The notes below the pieces were generated by a model. That model ran no database searches, was not told the DNA's origin, and saw only the letters and a program-made list of their open reading frames with translations. A program made the position numbers and the translations under genes. A stretch of 64,000 nucleotides of DNA, from positions 310,001 through 374,000 of the forward strand of contig JBFLZC010000004.1 in assembly GCA_040756375.1 (NCBI GenBank), written 5' to 3'. The stretch comes from VGSG01 sp040756375 (GTDB taxonomy: Bacteria; Desulfobacterota; Desulfomonilia; Desulfomonilales; Desulfomonilaceae). The stretch's first letter is position 1. Each line of letters begins with the position of its first letter. Positions 8,893 to 16,970 of the stretch are shown here, piece after piece.

Positions 8893-9104
8893 TCATGCTG
8901 ATTGGGTAGGAAACACGGCCACCGCGCAGGCAAGAACGGGCATCCCGCGAATCTCTTCCTCCCCAAAAAGCGACTCTACAAATCGAATGTACCTTTCTGT
9001 CAGCCACAGGTCAACGGTAATTCCCTGATCATCGAATAATTTGCAGACACTTTGCAGACACTTTTGGCGAGGTATGTTTTTAATGATATCAAGCAGATAG
9101 GTGG
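8893..9104 (-). pseudogene. Decayed C-terminal coding fragment next to tRNA-Met
   Basis: On the minus strand a protein-like reading ends at a TGA at 8893-8895 and includes DDQGITVDLWLTERYIRF and EIRGMPVLACAVAVFP. It has no start codon and no known family. A perfect 11-base tandem duplication (unit TTTGCAGACAC on the plus strand, 9040-9061) interrupts the frame. Removing one copy joins it to KTYLAKSVCK upstream. The reading runs into the 3' end of tRNA-Met, so the rest of the gene is missing. It may be the edge of an element that once sat at the tRNA. Confidence 0.35.
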
Positions 9105-9178
9105 TGGCGGTGCAGGGATTTGAACCCCGGACACTGCGGATATGAGCCGCATGCTCTAACCGACTGAGCTACACCGCC
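9105..9178 (-). tRNA. tRNA-Met (CAT anticodon)
   Basis: The minus strand folds as a standard cloverleaf. The acceptor stem is GGCGGTG paired with CACCGCC, and the D-arm is GCTCAGTCGGTTAGAGC. The anticodon stem TGCGG/CCGCA encloses the loop CTCATAT with anticodon CAT. The T-arm is CCGGGGTTCAAATCCCTG with a slightly imperfect stem. The discriminator is A, and the following bases are CCT, so the CCA tail is not fully encoded. The acceptor stem fits elongator Met rather than initiator. A tRNA-Ile2 with modified C34 cannot be excluded by eye. Confidence 0.92.
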
Positions 9179-9376
9179 GAAGATACAAATTGAATACCAT
9201 TCAGAAGTGGAGCCTGTCAAGATGCCCCCGCCGCCTAGCAGTGGGCTTACGAGTGCCTGTGGAGCCAAAACTGGCTGGACACAGGTGATAGGCAAGGAAT
9301 TGTGTGGTCGCTACCGGCTACTAGCATAGGCACTGCTGCGGATTGAACTTGCCTGAGATCGCCGCGGTGCCTTAGC

Positions 9377-9949
9377 TCACTTGAGGAGACCAATCTTGCG
9401 GTTCAGGGAATCGATCTTCTGAATCAACGCGGCTTTCTTTTTCTCTAGAGCGCTGATCGTCTTATCGCGTAATGCTATTTCTCTCTTCAGCTGTTGGATA
9501 TCCTTCTCCGCTTCCACCTGGGGTCTTCTTCCTTGCCGGACGTCTTCCCGCAGCGCCTCTTGACGTATCCGGAGCTGGTCGATTTCAGCTTGATACACCC
9601 CGATATCGGCCTCTGTTCCCTTCAGATCTTCCTGCGCGAGCTTAAGAACTCGCTCTAGGTCAGACCTGCTTTCTAGCGGTACGGGTCTCACGAACGGTTT
9701 AGCTTCCGGCTTGGGAGGCGGCACCGGCCTCGGAGGGGCTTCTCGTTTCACTTCGGCAGGCTCGGGTCGCTTCTCTGGCATCCTTTGGAGCTGCTGGATG
9801 TCCCGCTCATAAAGGATCTCAGGCGGTACTTGAGCGTCCACATATTCGGAGATTCCGAGCGCCATGGCAAAGTGAGCGACGAAGAACCCTATAACCACAG
9901 CCTTTCCTGCGTGGAACCTTTTCTTCTCGGCATTATGGCTAGCATTCAT
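9377..9949 (-). CDS. Membrane-anchored proline-rich coiled-coil protein
   Basis: The product has 190 residues from ATG 9949, which has GAGAGG about ten bases upstream; an ATG at 9976 lacks a ribosome site. A hydrophobic segment AVVIGFFVAHFAMALGI near residues 18-34 acts as an uncleaved signal or signal peptide. A Pro/Arg/Glu-rich linker (PPRPVPPPKPEAKPF) follows, and then a heptad-rich coiled coil from about residue 95 to the end with many Glu/Lys/Arg/Gln. It is probably periplasmic and elongated. No family is recognised and no operon partner is obvious. Confidence 0.65.
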   Translation of the reverse strand: MNASHNAEKKRFHAGKAVVIGFFVAHFAMALGISEYVDAQVPPEILYERDIQQLQRMPEKRPEPAEVKREAPPRPVPPPKPEAKPFVRPVPLESRSDLERVLKLAQEDLKGTEADIGVYQAEIDQLRIRQEALREDVRQGRRPQVEAEKDIQQLKREIALRDKTISALEKKKAALIQKIDSLNRKIGLLK

Positions 9950-10227
9950 AGAAGTAAATCCTCTCAAGCCCGTCATCTGAATAACGCGTCGGCGTTTCTC
10001 TCGACTTTTTGAGGACCTCCGTAAACGAGGCGCTATCCTCTTCTGGATGCCGTACTGGGAGGCTCTACCGCGTACGACCTCTCCGACTGGCCTGCGTTCC
10101 CCGGGGCTTCGCTTTTCCGGGGTCGCTATGCTTCAGCAATTCCCTGAATTGCAGGTTCATCACGAGGACGGAGCCATCAATTTCTCACAACGCGTCGACA
10201 TCAGGCCGGGGATTCCGTGTCCCTGAC

Positions 10228-12075
10228 CTAGAACTCTGCGGCCAGTCCGGCCAGCACTGAGATAACGGGGTCTACCGTTCGCGCCGGATTGACCCCGAAG
10301 TTGTTCGCGGAACTGGGAAGATCCCAATTCGGTACGGATTTATCAATGCACGCATAACTGAACCATCGGCCCGGCTTCCAGAAGGCGATTGATACGGAGA
10401 GATCCCAATCCCAGAGGAGCCGCCATCTGATGCCTGCATCGACTTCCCACCCGAGGTCGTTGTACGGTATTGTAGGGGCAGGATCAGTGAAGCTCCCCCT
10501 TACTCCGTACGACACGGAACCGAATGCCAATGGCGGTGTCCTGCCTTCAGCAACAGATGCGGCAATATCCGCGGCCGTGCTGGGTCTCACAAATCCCCAA
10601 CCGTAACCATGGGAATTCCGTATTGCAGTCAGGACACTTGCGTTAACAACCAGATTGGCCGCGACCATGTATTCAATGACTACGCCGAAAGAGGATGCAC
10701 CGGGTATGTCGCCGAACCCGCCGACTCCCCCTGAGAAGGAGTTTGCCAATAGGCTGCTGTAAGTGCGGAACAAACTAGGGGCTGCGTACCTGAATTCCTG
10801 AAGAAACGGTTGTCGATCAATGAGCACACCATGTCGCCTGTCCGGTCCGGGCATCCAAGCGTATAAGAGGCGAATTTGCCACATATAATGGGAAAAGCCC
10901 AGTTCCATCTTGAAACGCCAAGATTGGTAGTAGTCGGGGGCAAACAGGCTTCCACTCCCATCCATATTATCAGGCCGTCCATTGAACGTGCCGTCCAGGG
11001 AGCGCTGATATCGAACCGTCCTGTAGTACCAGTCCAATTCGGTGTCAAGAAGCAATCGCCCGTTATTGAATTCGAAGGCAAGATGCCCTTCGAAGATGTC
11101 GGTATCCGCGGGAGGAAACGAGCGCCTTCGTGCCGCTGTATCTTGAGATTCAGGGCCTTCGCGATACTTGGACCAGATGGGCATGAATGTAGCGTTCCAC
11201 CATTGGCTGGAGTACTGCACATAACACATGGTATTCAAGATCACATCCGCATTGAGATCTTGTTCGTTCCAGTAGTTTACTACCGTACGGCCGGCGCGGG
11301 GGAAATTGGTCTGGCCCCTGCGCCAAGGATAGAACCCCAGCCTAACCTCCAATTGCGGCATAGGGCCATGGCCCCAGAACGAGCTATAGTACTTCCCCAG
11401 CTCTCTCTTCTCCTCTTTGTACTCTCTCGGCGGCTCCGGTCTTGGTATAGGCACTTGCATTATTTGCACTTGCTTCGGCTGCACCGCATCCTTCGGTTCC
11501 GTCACAGGGTCGAACTCCGGTATGACCGGCTTGAATTTGTGCATGAGCATAAAGTACTCTTCTGTCCGTCGGGCTCTATCGTACTGAAGCCCCCGAGTCG
11601 AGCCGAAGAAAGCCTTGCCGTAGTAGAACTCCCCCAGCGGAGTCGTGGCAGAGATAACCCAGAGGCGCCAATCCCCAGTGGAAATGGAGGTAGCCGGGCC
11701 GGGTCGCGTATCAGTTAAGTAAGGCCCTATACCGTACCATGCCTTTATGTATATGGCTTTGTTAATAGTCAGTTCAGGCCTAATAAGGGTGTTCAGCAGT
11801 GAGTAACCCGCGTCGGAGCCCGAAACCATGGTTCCGCCCAGCCAGCCGTTGAGAGGCGCAAAGTCCGAACCTGTGGAGCTGTTGTCAACGTTGTACGGCC
11901 CGAAAAACCCTCGCGTCCCGAGCTGCACTGCGTAAGAGTAGGTCCAGCTCGTACTCGCTCTTGCTGTCAGCTCGACTGCGGACGCGTGTCGATCGCAATC
12001 CCCCGCGTAGACAATTACTGACGCAAGCATCAGTGCTGCGGCACTACGTCCCCATGCTTCCAGTCTCGTGGCCAT
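10228..12075 (-). CDS. Predicted outer-membrane beta-barrel protein of unknown function
   Basis: This encodes 615 residues from the ATG at 12075, which has GAGGGGGAGGGA just upstream; the frame reaches a codon at 12108 without a better site. A signal peptide (AAALMLASVIVYAG, cleavage probably before VELTARAS) precedes a sequence rich in Tyr, Trp and Gly with alternating strands, such as WRFKMELGFSHYMWQIRLLY and LGWEVDAGIRWRLLWDWDLS. The last residue is Phe, as in many outer-membrane barrels. A Pro/Glu/Lys-rich loop near residues 200-240 probably faces one side. No porin family is recognised; it could be a channel or a structural outer-membrane protein. Confidence 0.65.
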   Translation of the reverse strand: MATRLEAWGRSAAALMLASVIVYAGDCDRHASAVELTARASTSWTYSYAVQLGTRGFFGPYNVDNSSTGSDFAPLNGWLGGTMVSGSDAGYSLLNTLIRPELTINKAIYIKAWYGIGPYLTDTRPGPATSISTGDWRLWVISATTPLGEFYYGKAFFGSTRGLQYDRARRTEEYFMLMHKFKPVIPEFDPVTEPKDAVQPKQVQIMQVPIPRPEPPREYKEEKRELGKYYSSFWGHGPMPQLEVRLGFYPWRRGQTNFPRAGRTVVNYWNEQDLNADVILNTMCYVQYSSQWWNATFMPIWSKYREGPESQDTAARRRSFPPADTDIFEGHLAFEFNNGRLLLDTELDWYYRTVRYQRSLDGTFNGRPDNMDGSGSLFAPDYYQSWRFKMELGFSHYMWQIRLLYAWMPGPDRRHGVLIDRQPFLQEFRYAAPSLFRTYSSLLANSFSGGVGGFGDIPGASSFGVVIEYMVAANLVVNASVLTAIRNSHGYGWGFVRPSTAADIAASVAEGRTPPLAFGSVSYGVRGSFTDPAPTIPYNDLGWEVDAGIRWRLLWDWDLSVSIAFWKPGRWFSYACIDKSVPNWDLPSSANNFGVNPARTVDPVISVLAGLAAEF

Positions 12076-12582
12076 GCAATCCCTCCCCCTCTTGAGAGCC
12101 GTTTCCACGAGGCACGCGCATTTGTCTAGTTTGAGACTAGGGCTATCGAAAGGTATCCTAGTTTCCTATATCACATCCTTCGTGGGCAGGAAAAGCAAAA
12201 ACCATAGACGCAGACCTAGAAAATTGCGGGAAGAGTAAACCACTGGGCAACATATATGGGCCACCTCCTACCGTGACACACGATTTTCGCTTCGATCTTG
12301 TCGGATCGACGAAGGCCGAAACACCGTTGGCATGTTTTTGACTCGATCTGCGGTTTGGTGTAAGCTTCGCCCATCAGGTGTGGGCTATTTCTGGTTCTCC
12401 GTGTCGCTGGATTGTGTAGGATTTCTGGAGTGTCGTCTTACAGGCCGCGGAGAATTGGAATACGCCCTGAGAAGTACCCGTCAACGTTCCAAACGCTTCG
12501 TCACGCTGAAGACACATCATTGCTTTCTCGCGGTTCTGGCCGACTTACGCCAGGGTCGTGGGTAAGGTGATTCGTACAGGTC
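12076..12582. other. Divergent intergenic region with a candidate promoter
   Basis: About 500 bases separate the barrel gene and the pseudokinase gene. A 77-codon frame at 12332-12565 has no ribosome site and an unlikely composition. A small inverted repeat CTAGT-N5-ACTAG lies near 12127. No other feature is seen apart from the promoter listed separately. Confidence 0.45.
12338..12366 (+). promoter_or_regulatory. Candidate sigma-70 promoter for the pseudokinase gene
   Basis: TTGACT at 12338-12343 and TAAGCT at 12361-12366 are spaced by 17 bases, about 217 bases before the ATG at 12583. This would imply a long leader. The match is moderate. Confidence 0.35.
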
Positions 12583-13917
12583 ATGGCAGAGCAACGCGGC
12601 AAGATTCCCATTTCTAAACTCGTCGATGAGCTCATACAGGTTGGGTTGTACGACAGACATACGCAGGCTCGGCTGACGATTCTTGCATCAACGTACCGGG
12701 AAGCCGGCGACATCAGCCGGAAAGAACGCATCCTCATTGAGCGAATCTTCGCCCGTCACATTGAAGACATAAAGAAGACCGGACAGATTCGTCTGTTGTC
12801 AATGGCAGGCGTGGACAAGAGCCAATTCAGCGGCGAAATCACCTGCGCGGTCAAGGAATTCCTCGGGTTCGGCAATCAGGGGCCGGTCTATTCGGTTACG
12901 CTGAATAACCAACCGTTCGCGCTCAAACTCTACTCTGCTCGTGAACTCAAAGATGTCATCCTGGCTCATGGACCTTTCGGTCTCGGGGGAATCCTCCACG
13001 AAGTGGAAAACCGTGGAGAACATACTGTGCTGACCAATCTGGGCCAGAAGGTCCTGGCTCGCAAAGCCAAAGGCGTGTACGCACGCTGCAAGAAGATGGT
13101 CAGAATCCACAGCATCGGAGTGGAAGACGACTTCATGTACGTGCTGATGGATTTGCTCGCAGTGGACCCAATCCATAAACTGGATCCGGCAAAAATCGGG
13201 GGCGATCCCGTGGATATGGCCTCCTGGAGCGCGGATTGCGTTATCGGACTGTGTCAGCTCCATGTGGAGGAGAAACGCCTGCACCTGAATATTCGGCCGG
13301 AAGCCTTTATAAGGAAGAACGTGGACAAAGCCGACCGACTGCCCAAGTATACTTTCTTCCACTATCCCCAGATGTACAATCGGAGACCCGACAGTCTGTG
13401 TTTGACCACCGAATTCGTCATGGTGGATCATTTGGACAATTCCGTGGAAATAGCAGACAAGGGCCTCAAGGGTCTCGGAACTGTTGGGAGCTGGCTGTAC
13501 ATCCCTCCCGAGACCATACTCCAGTTGCTGAAGACATTGAGGGATGATTACGAAACTTATGTAGAGAAAAGACAGCCGTTCGACGAGGTACGCTCCATCA
13601 AACTGAAAAGAACTCAAATGGACGATCTCTGGGCCCTGGGGTTGACGCTGTACGAATTCCTCAGCGGCGGCAAGAAGCCGTATGGGGAGCCCCAAAGCCT
13701 TACGGACATGGTTAATTCCATACTGCTGACCAAGTTCGACTTCTCACCAATTCATCCGGTCTTCCGTGATCTTCTTTACGCAATCCTGGAAAAGGAGCCA
13801 AGAAGACGCTTCCAACGAATTATGGATGGATGTCCGGAGAAGATCGTCTCCAGAAAGGTCCTTGCCGAAGCGGTCCTCTACAAGCTGGAGAAGATCGGCC
13901 TGGAATGCGGGACGTAG
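12583..13917 (+). CDS. Serine/threonine protein-kinase fold protein, predicted pseudokinase
   Basis: The protein has 444 residues. An N-terminal helical region (1-85) precedes a kinase-like fold. The glycine-rich loop FLGFGNQGPVY is at 93-103 and the VAIK-like lysine (ALKLYS) is K115. The catalytic loop reads HLNIRPEAFI at 234-243 where active kinases have HRDLKPENIL, so Asp is replaced by Asn236, Lys by Arg and Asn by Ala. A PPE (APE) motif is at 308-310, and DDLWALGLTLYEFLSG (the DxWSLG helix) is near 347-362. ATP may still be bound, but phosphotransfer should be lost or very weak. There is no transmembrane segment, so it is cytoplasmic. The neighbours give no clear partner. Confidence 0.75.
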   Translation: MAEQRGKIPISKLVDELIQVGLYDRHTQARLTILASTYREAGDISRKERILIERIFARHIEDIKKTGQIRLLSMAGVDKSQFSGEITCAVKEFLGFGNQGPVYSVTLNNQPFALKLYSARELKDVILAHGPFGLGGILHEVENRGEHTVLTNLGQKVLARKAKGVYARCKKMVRIHSIGVEDDFMYVLMDLLAVDPIHKLDPAKIGGDPVDMASWSADCVIGLCQLHVEEKRLHLNIRPEAFIRKNVDKADRLPKYTFFHYPQMYNRRPDSLCLTTEFVMVDHLDNSVEIADKGLKGLGTVGSWLYIPPETILQLLKTLRDDYETYVEKRQPFDEVRSIKLKRTQMDDLWALGLTLYEFLSGGKKPYGEPQSLTDMVNSILLTKFDFSPIHPVFRDLLYAILEKEPRRRFQRIMDGCPEKIVSRKVLAEAVLYKLEKIGLECGT

Positions 13918-13978
13918 AGGTAGTCTGCCTAAGGTATTCAACGGTGGGGTTAGTGGTCGTTTCGTAGGCGCGGGCGGT

Positions 13979-15892
13979 TTATTTCTTGATAGGCGTCTCC
14001 TGTACCGGGGCTTTCTCTTTGATCGTGGCCTTTACCTGAGCAACCGATGTCTCACCAAGCTTCTGTCTGTCAAGGCCGAAGGCTGTCAGCACGCTCCCCG
14101 GCCAACCGTGCTCCTTCCGCTTCTTGAAGCTCACCGAAGACGCAATCCGGCTCGCTATCCTGGCCTTGTTTGACCTCAGAACTTTGACCCCCTTCCACAG
14201 CACGCCGTTGGACACGAGACCGTCGTTGGCTCGAAGTCTGTCCAGAAAAGCCACTCTCGAACCACTGCGTTTCAAAACAAGCAGCTTGTCGTGAGGCAAT
14301 GGCCGATTCAGTGCGACTCCCCGTGAGACAAACCCTTCGCGCGAGACCACGGCCTGCTGACATAGATGATTGGGCTGTTTCCACGCACAGGGGTACAGGT
14401 AGAACGCTCCGACCGATCGATCTTCATACACCATGCGCATGAGCTCCCTGAGCCCTCCCCATCCTCTGAATATCGGCGCATGGCGATGAAACGCGTTAAA
14501 CCCGAGGAGAACGAGATTGGTGTCAGCTCTTAGTCCAGGAACTTGCTTGACAAGACTGTCAAGGATCTGGTTCCTCTGACGAGCGGCTTCCTTCCAGTCA
14601 GCGCTTAGGCCCGAGTGGAAGACGGCCATGAGCGCTACCACGCACACGATCCCGATGCGCAATACCAACTGCAGCTTGCCCCGCGGCCATCCGGTCGCGA
14701 GCGCAGCCAGTATGATCGCGAGTCCGGGCGAAGCGGCCGAATATACACGGCTGGACCAATTGAAATTGAACCACGCTGTATGCCCGTCAGGTAACCTTCC
14801 CCACATCGCCAGGACCGTGTCCACAATCGTGGGAGGCGTGGAGCCATATCCGGCCAACTGATAGGGTACCATGCCCAGCAAGAGGATCGCAGCCCCCATC
14901 AGGATCGCATAACCCAAACCAAAGTCACCTTGCAGGTCCGGTTCGCTCCCGACCGTTCTGTTTTCCCTTCCATCACGGAACAAGAGGAAGCATCCCCAGA
15001 TCGCCACAGCAATGCCCAGTATCCAAGCCCAGAAGTAGGTGCTCAATTCCAGGAACGGGGCTGCCACGTAGTGAGGCAACAAAGCAATATAGGACCAGAC
15101 AAGATCCAACGGCGGGAAGAGGTTGGAGTAGCGCTTTTCGCCCCCGCCCAGGATAAGGAATCTGCTGAGGATCCCCAGGCCGAAAGTGAAGCCGACCGTG
15201 GCGAATAAGCGAAGGTGGAAAGATCGGGCCGACAGTCCTTCCGGGAGCCTTTTCCACAACGGGATCACAAAGAACGGAACGGTGAAGATGAGGAAACTTG
15301 GCGCCTCATACGTGAAGAAAGACATCGCGTACAACAGGATGGGCAGTCCAAGGGCATTCCATGAGCAGGATTTCTCAACCCAACGCTGGAAAGCCAAGAC
15401 GCAACCCCAGAAAAGGACCATGCTGAGACGCGAATTGTCCGTGGCAAGAACATAAGTTAGACACGAGACCGTAGGCATGAAGAAGGCTAGGAGCACCGAA
15501 GCGGTGACGAAGGTTCTGTCGCGAGGGAATGCTTTGGAAAGACAGGCACCCATGAGCACACAGGCAGCCGCTGCCAGCAACAAAGAGAGCAGATGGAAGG
15601 GGATCCGGTTGAAGCCGAAAACTTCAAAGAGGCTTATCCAGTAGACGGCTTCAAGTGGACGGAGAAAATGACGGGTAAACTCAACAACGGCCGTTGAAAA
15701 GTTGTGCCAGTACGGATAGCTGAAGATCCACCAGTCATCCCCCTCAAATCCGAAGTCCCCCGACAAGATCGTTAGAGCAACCGAATACAGGAGAAGGCCC
15801 GCGGCCAGAAGAACGAGGGTGTATCTGTCCTTATTCAATTCGTGAGTGAGTGCTCTCTGGTTTTCTTCTGACTGGCAAGGCTCAGAAGACAC
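13979..15892 (-). CDS. Polytopic membrane protein, GT39/ArnT-like glycosyltransferase candidate
   Basis: The 637-residue protein starts at GTG 15892, with GGGAGGG five bases upstream. About 10-12 hydrophobic segments fill residues 25-440, and a soluble C-terminal part of about 200 residues follows. The first periplasmic loop has GDFGFEGDDWWIFSYPYWHN; an acidic D-D pair there is typical of GT-C membrane glycosyltransferases that use polyprenyl-phosphate sugars. Overall this fits the GT39/ArnT-like group, but no strict signature is present and it could be an uncharacterised relative. It stands alone and converges with the pseudokinase gene. Confidence 0.6.
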   Translation of the reverse strand: MSSEPCQSEENQRALTHELNKDRYTLVLLAAGLLLYSVALTILSGDFGFEGDDWWIFSYPYWHNFSTAVVEFTRHFLRPLEAVYWISLFEVFGFNRIPFHLLSLLLAAAACVLMGACLSKAFPRDRTFVTASVLLAFFMPTVSCLTYVLATDNSRLSMVLFWGCVLAFQRWVEKSCSWNALGLPILLYAMSFFTYEAPSFLIFTVPFFVIPLWKRLPEGLSARSFHLRLFATVGFTFGLGILSRFLILGGGEKRYSNLFPPLDLVWSYIALLPHYVAAPFLELSTYFWAWILGIAVAIWGCFLLFRDGRENRTVGSEPDLQGDFGLGYAILMGAAILLLGMVPYQLAGYGSTPPTIVDTVLAMWGRLPDGHTAWFNFNWSSRVYSAASPGLAIILAALATGWPRGKLQLVLRIGIVCVVALMAVFHSGLSADWKEAARQRNQILDSLVKQVPGLRADTNLVLLGFNAFHRHAPIFRGWGGLRELMRMVYEDRSVGAFYLYPCAWKQPNHLCQQAVVSREGFVSRGVALNRPLPHDKLLVLKRSGSRVAFLDRLRANDGLVSNGVLWKGVKVLRSNKARIASRIASSVSFKKRKEHGWPGSVLTAFGLDRQKLGETSVAQVKATIKEKAPVQETPIKK

Positions 15893-16057
15893 GGGTCCCT
15901 CCCTTCATCGCGGACTCCAATCCGCGCTGAGGTGCCTCAGCTCGCAGCCTCGGCCACAATAGCAGCGCGCTCTTCATGATGGCCTTTGCTCGCGATCATG
16001 CCGTCGACGGCACACCAATCCAAAACGTCAAGCAACTCGATTCGCCTATAATCAAGT

Positions 16058-16087
16058 GATATATCTCGCTAATTGTCACCTTGTCAA
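16058..16087 (-). promoter_or_regulatory. Sigma-70 promoter candidate for the GT39-like gene
   Basis: Read on the minus strand, TTGACA (16087-16082) is followed after 18 bases by TATATC (16063-16058), about 165 bases before the GTG start at 15892. The -35 is perfect. Confidence 0.5.
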
Positions 16088-16139
16088 CAATATGTTTCCG
16101 GCCTGAGCCAGAGAGGCACCGGATCCGATTCAGACACCT

Positions 16140-16167
16140 TTGCAAACCTGCCTAACGAGGTTATATT
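16140..16167 (+). promoter_or_regulatory. Sigma-70 promoter candidate for the thioredoxin-like gene
   Basis: TTGCAA at 16140-16145 and TATATT at 16162-16167 are spaced by 16 bases, about 120 bases before the ATG at 16288. Confidence 0.45.
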
Positions 16168-16287
16168 AGAATCAATATTCGTGCTCGTGCGTGAGAGCAG
16201 CCGCGGATTGCTGGCCGCGGACGCCGCTCGTTGCTAGCGCCGAGGGAGATCGACCGGACGGAGCGACAATTATTGGGAAGTGATGCT

Positions 16288-16677
16288 ATGCCTTTGATGA
16301 CACCTGTGTTGTTGGAAGTTATTACGCCCACTCTCGTGAGCCTCAAACTCGATTGTCGAGCGTGTGGGGTCATCTTTTCCCAGGCAGGGGTCCATCAGGC
16401 CAGTCATGCTGCCAGCTGCGATGAATATCCGGAAGAGTGGCGCGAAGCAATCATGCGGCTGACGGATGCTCTAGAGGAGATCTCCCGACTGTATCGCCAT
16501 CGTGTCCGCATCAGGTTCATTGACGCCCAGTCTCCCCTCGGACTGTGGAAGCAGCTTCGCCACAGGATAAGGCAGGTGCCGGCGTTCATCGTGGACGGCA
16601 AGAACGCGTGCGCGGGATGGGACACAGGGCGCCTGGAGTCCCTCATTGACGCGCGGCTTAGGGAAGCTCCGGTTTAG
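16288..16677 (+). CDS. Thioredoxin-like small protein
   Basis: The product has 129 residues; ATG 16288 has GGGAAG about eight bases upstream, and the longer frame to 16231 is not needed. Near the N-terminus is the pattern LDCRACGVIFSQAGVHQASH, and the C-terminal part has a thioredoxin-like segment VPAFIVDGKNACAGWD followed by a helix. In small thioredoxin-like proteins this cis-Pro strand (VPAFIVDG) packs against the active-site region. The CRAC Cys pair at the N-terminus could be the redox or metal site. The gene stands alone. The role is unknown. Confidence 0.55.
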   Translation: MPLMTPVLLEVITPTLVSLKLDCRACGVIFSQAGVHQASHAASCDEYPEEWREAIMRLTDALEEISRLYRHRVRIRFIDAQSPLGLWKQLRHRIRQVPAFIVDGKNACAGWDTGRLESLIDARLREAPV

Positions 16678-16727
16678 GTCGCGAAGGCTGTCGCTCTCAA
16701 GCTGCACGAATCATTGTGAAACAAAAG

Positions 16728-16822
16728 GTAGGTCGGGTTGAGCTCAGCGAAACCCGACAGGTTGTTTTGGGTATGATGTCGGATTTCGTCCTGCGCAGAA
16801 CGCGGCACTCAATCCGACCTAC
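16728..16822. repeat. REP-like palindromic element
   Basis: GTAGGTCGGGTTGAG at 16728-16742 is matched by the inverted copy CTCAATCCGACCTAC at 16808-16822, with 14 of 15 positions pairing. Inside lies a second, shorter mirrored pair (AACCCGACA and TGTCGGATT). This form, with GTAGGTCGGGTT at one end, resembles REP/BIME-type intergenic repeats widespread in proteobacteria. It lies between convergent genes. Confidence 0.6.
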
Positions 16823-16884
16823 GGCTCCGGTCTAGGCAGCGGAAGCCAGTGTTCGCAAGCCACGAGAGCCTTTGTAGAACAAGC

Positions 16885-16932
16885 CCGGGGAGATCTCCTG
16901 GTTCTCTGGGAGTCTCCCCGGTTGTTGTTCAG
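16885..16932. terminator. Bidirectional terminator-like hairpin
   Basis: CCGGGGAGA at 16885-16893 pairs perfectly with TCTCCCCGG at 16913-16921, and a short GTTGTTGTT tract follows on the plus strand. It sits between the convergent thioredoxin-like gene and the minus-strand ArsA-like operon, and could end both transcripts. Confidence 0.55.
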
Positions 16933-16970
16933 AGGGGACACGACGGTTCGTAACGATCAAACGATCCGTC

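Larger units (their letters stand above)
15893..16287. other. Divergent intergenic region with two promoters
   Basis: This 395-base stretch between the GT39-like gene and the thioredoxin-like gene holds one candidate promoter on each strand (listed separately). It also has two CCGCGG blocks at about 16201-16220 that can pair. No gene is seen. Confidence 0.5.

Noticed and set aside
9010..9180. Rho-independent terminator after tRNA-Met
   Set aside because: No GC-rich hairpin followed by a T-run was found on the minus strand below 9105.
10876..11718. 280-codon frame antisense to the barrel gene
   Set aside because: Its composition (Arg/His/Leu-rich, low complexity) is typical of an antisense shadow, and the barrel protein on the other strand is coherent.
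12332..12565. 77-codon plus-strand frame in the barrel/pseudokinase spacer
   Set aside because: There is no ribosome site and no protein-like pattern; it overlaps the promoter region.
12799..13695. 298-codon frame antisense to the pseudokinase
   Set aside because: It lies inside a gene with recognisable kinase motifs on the opposite strand and has no motif of its own.
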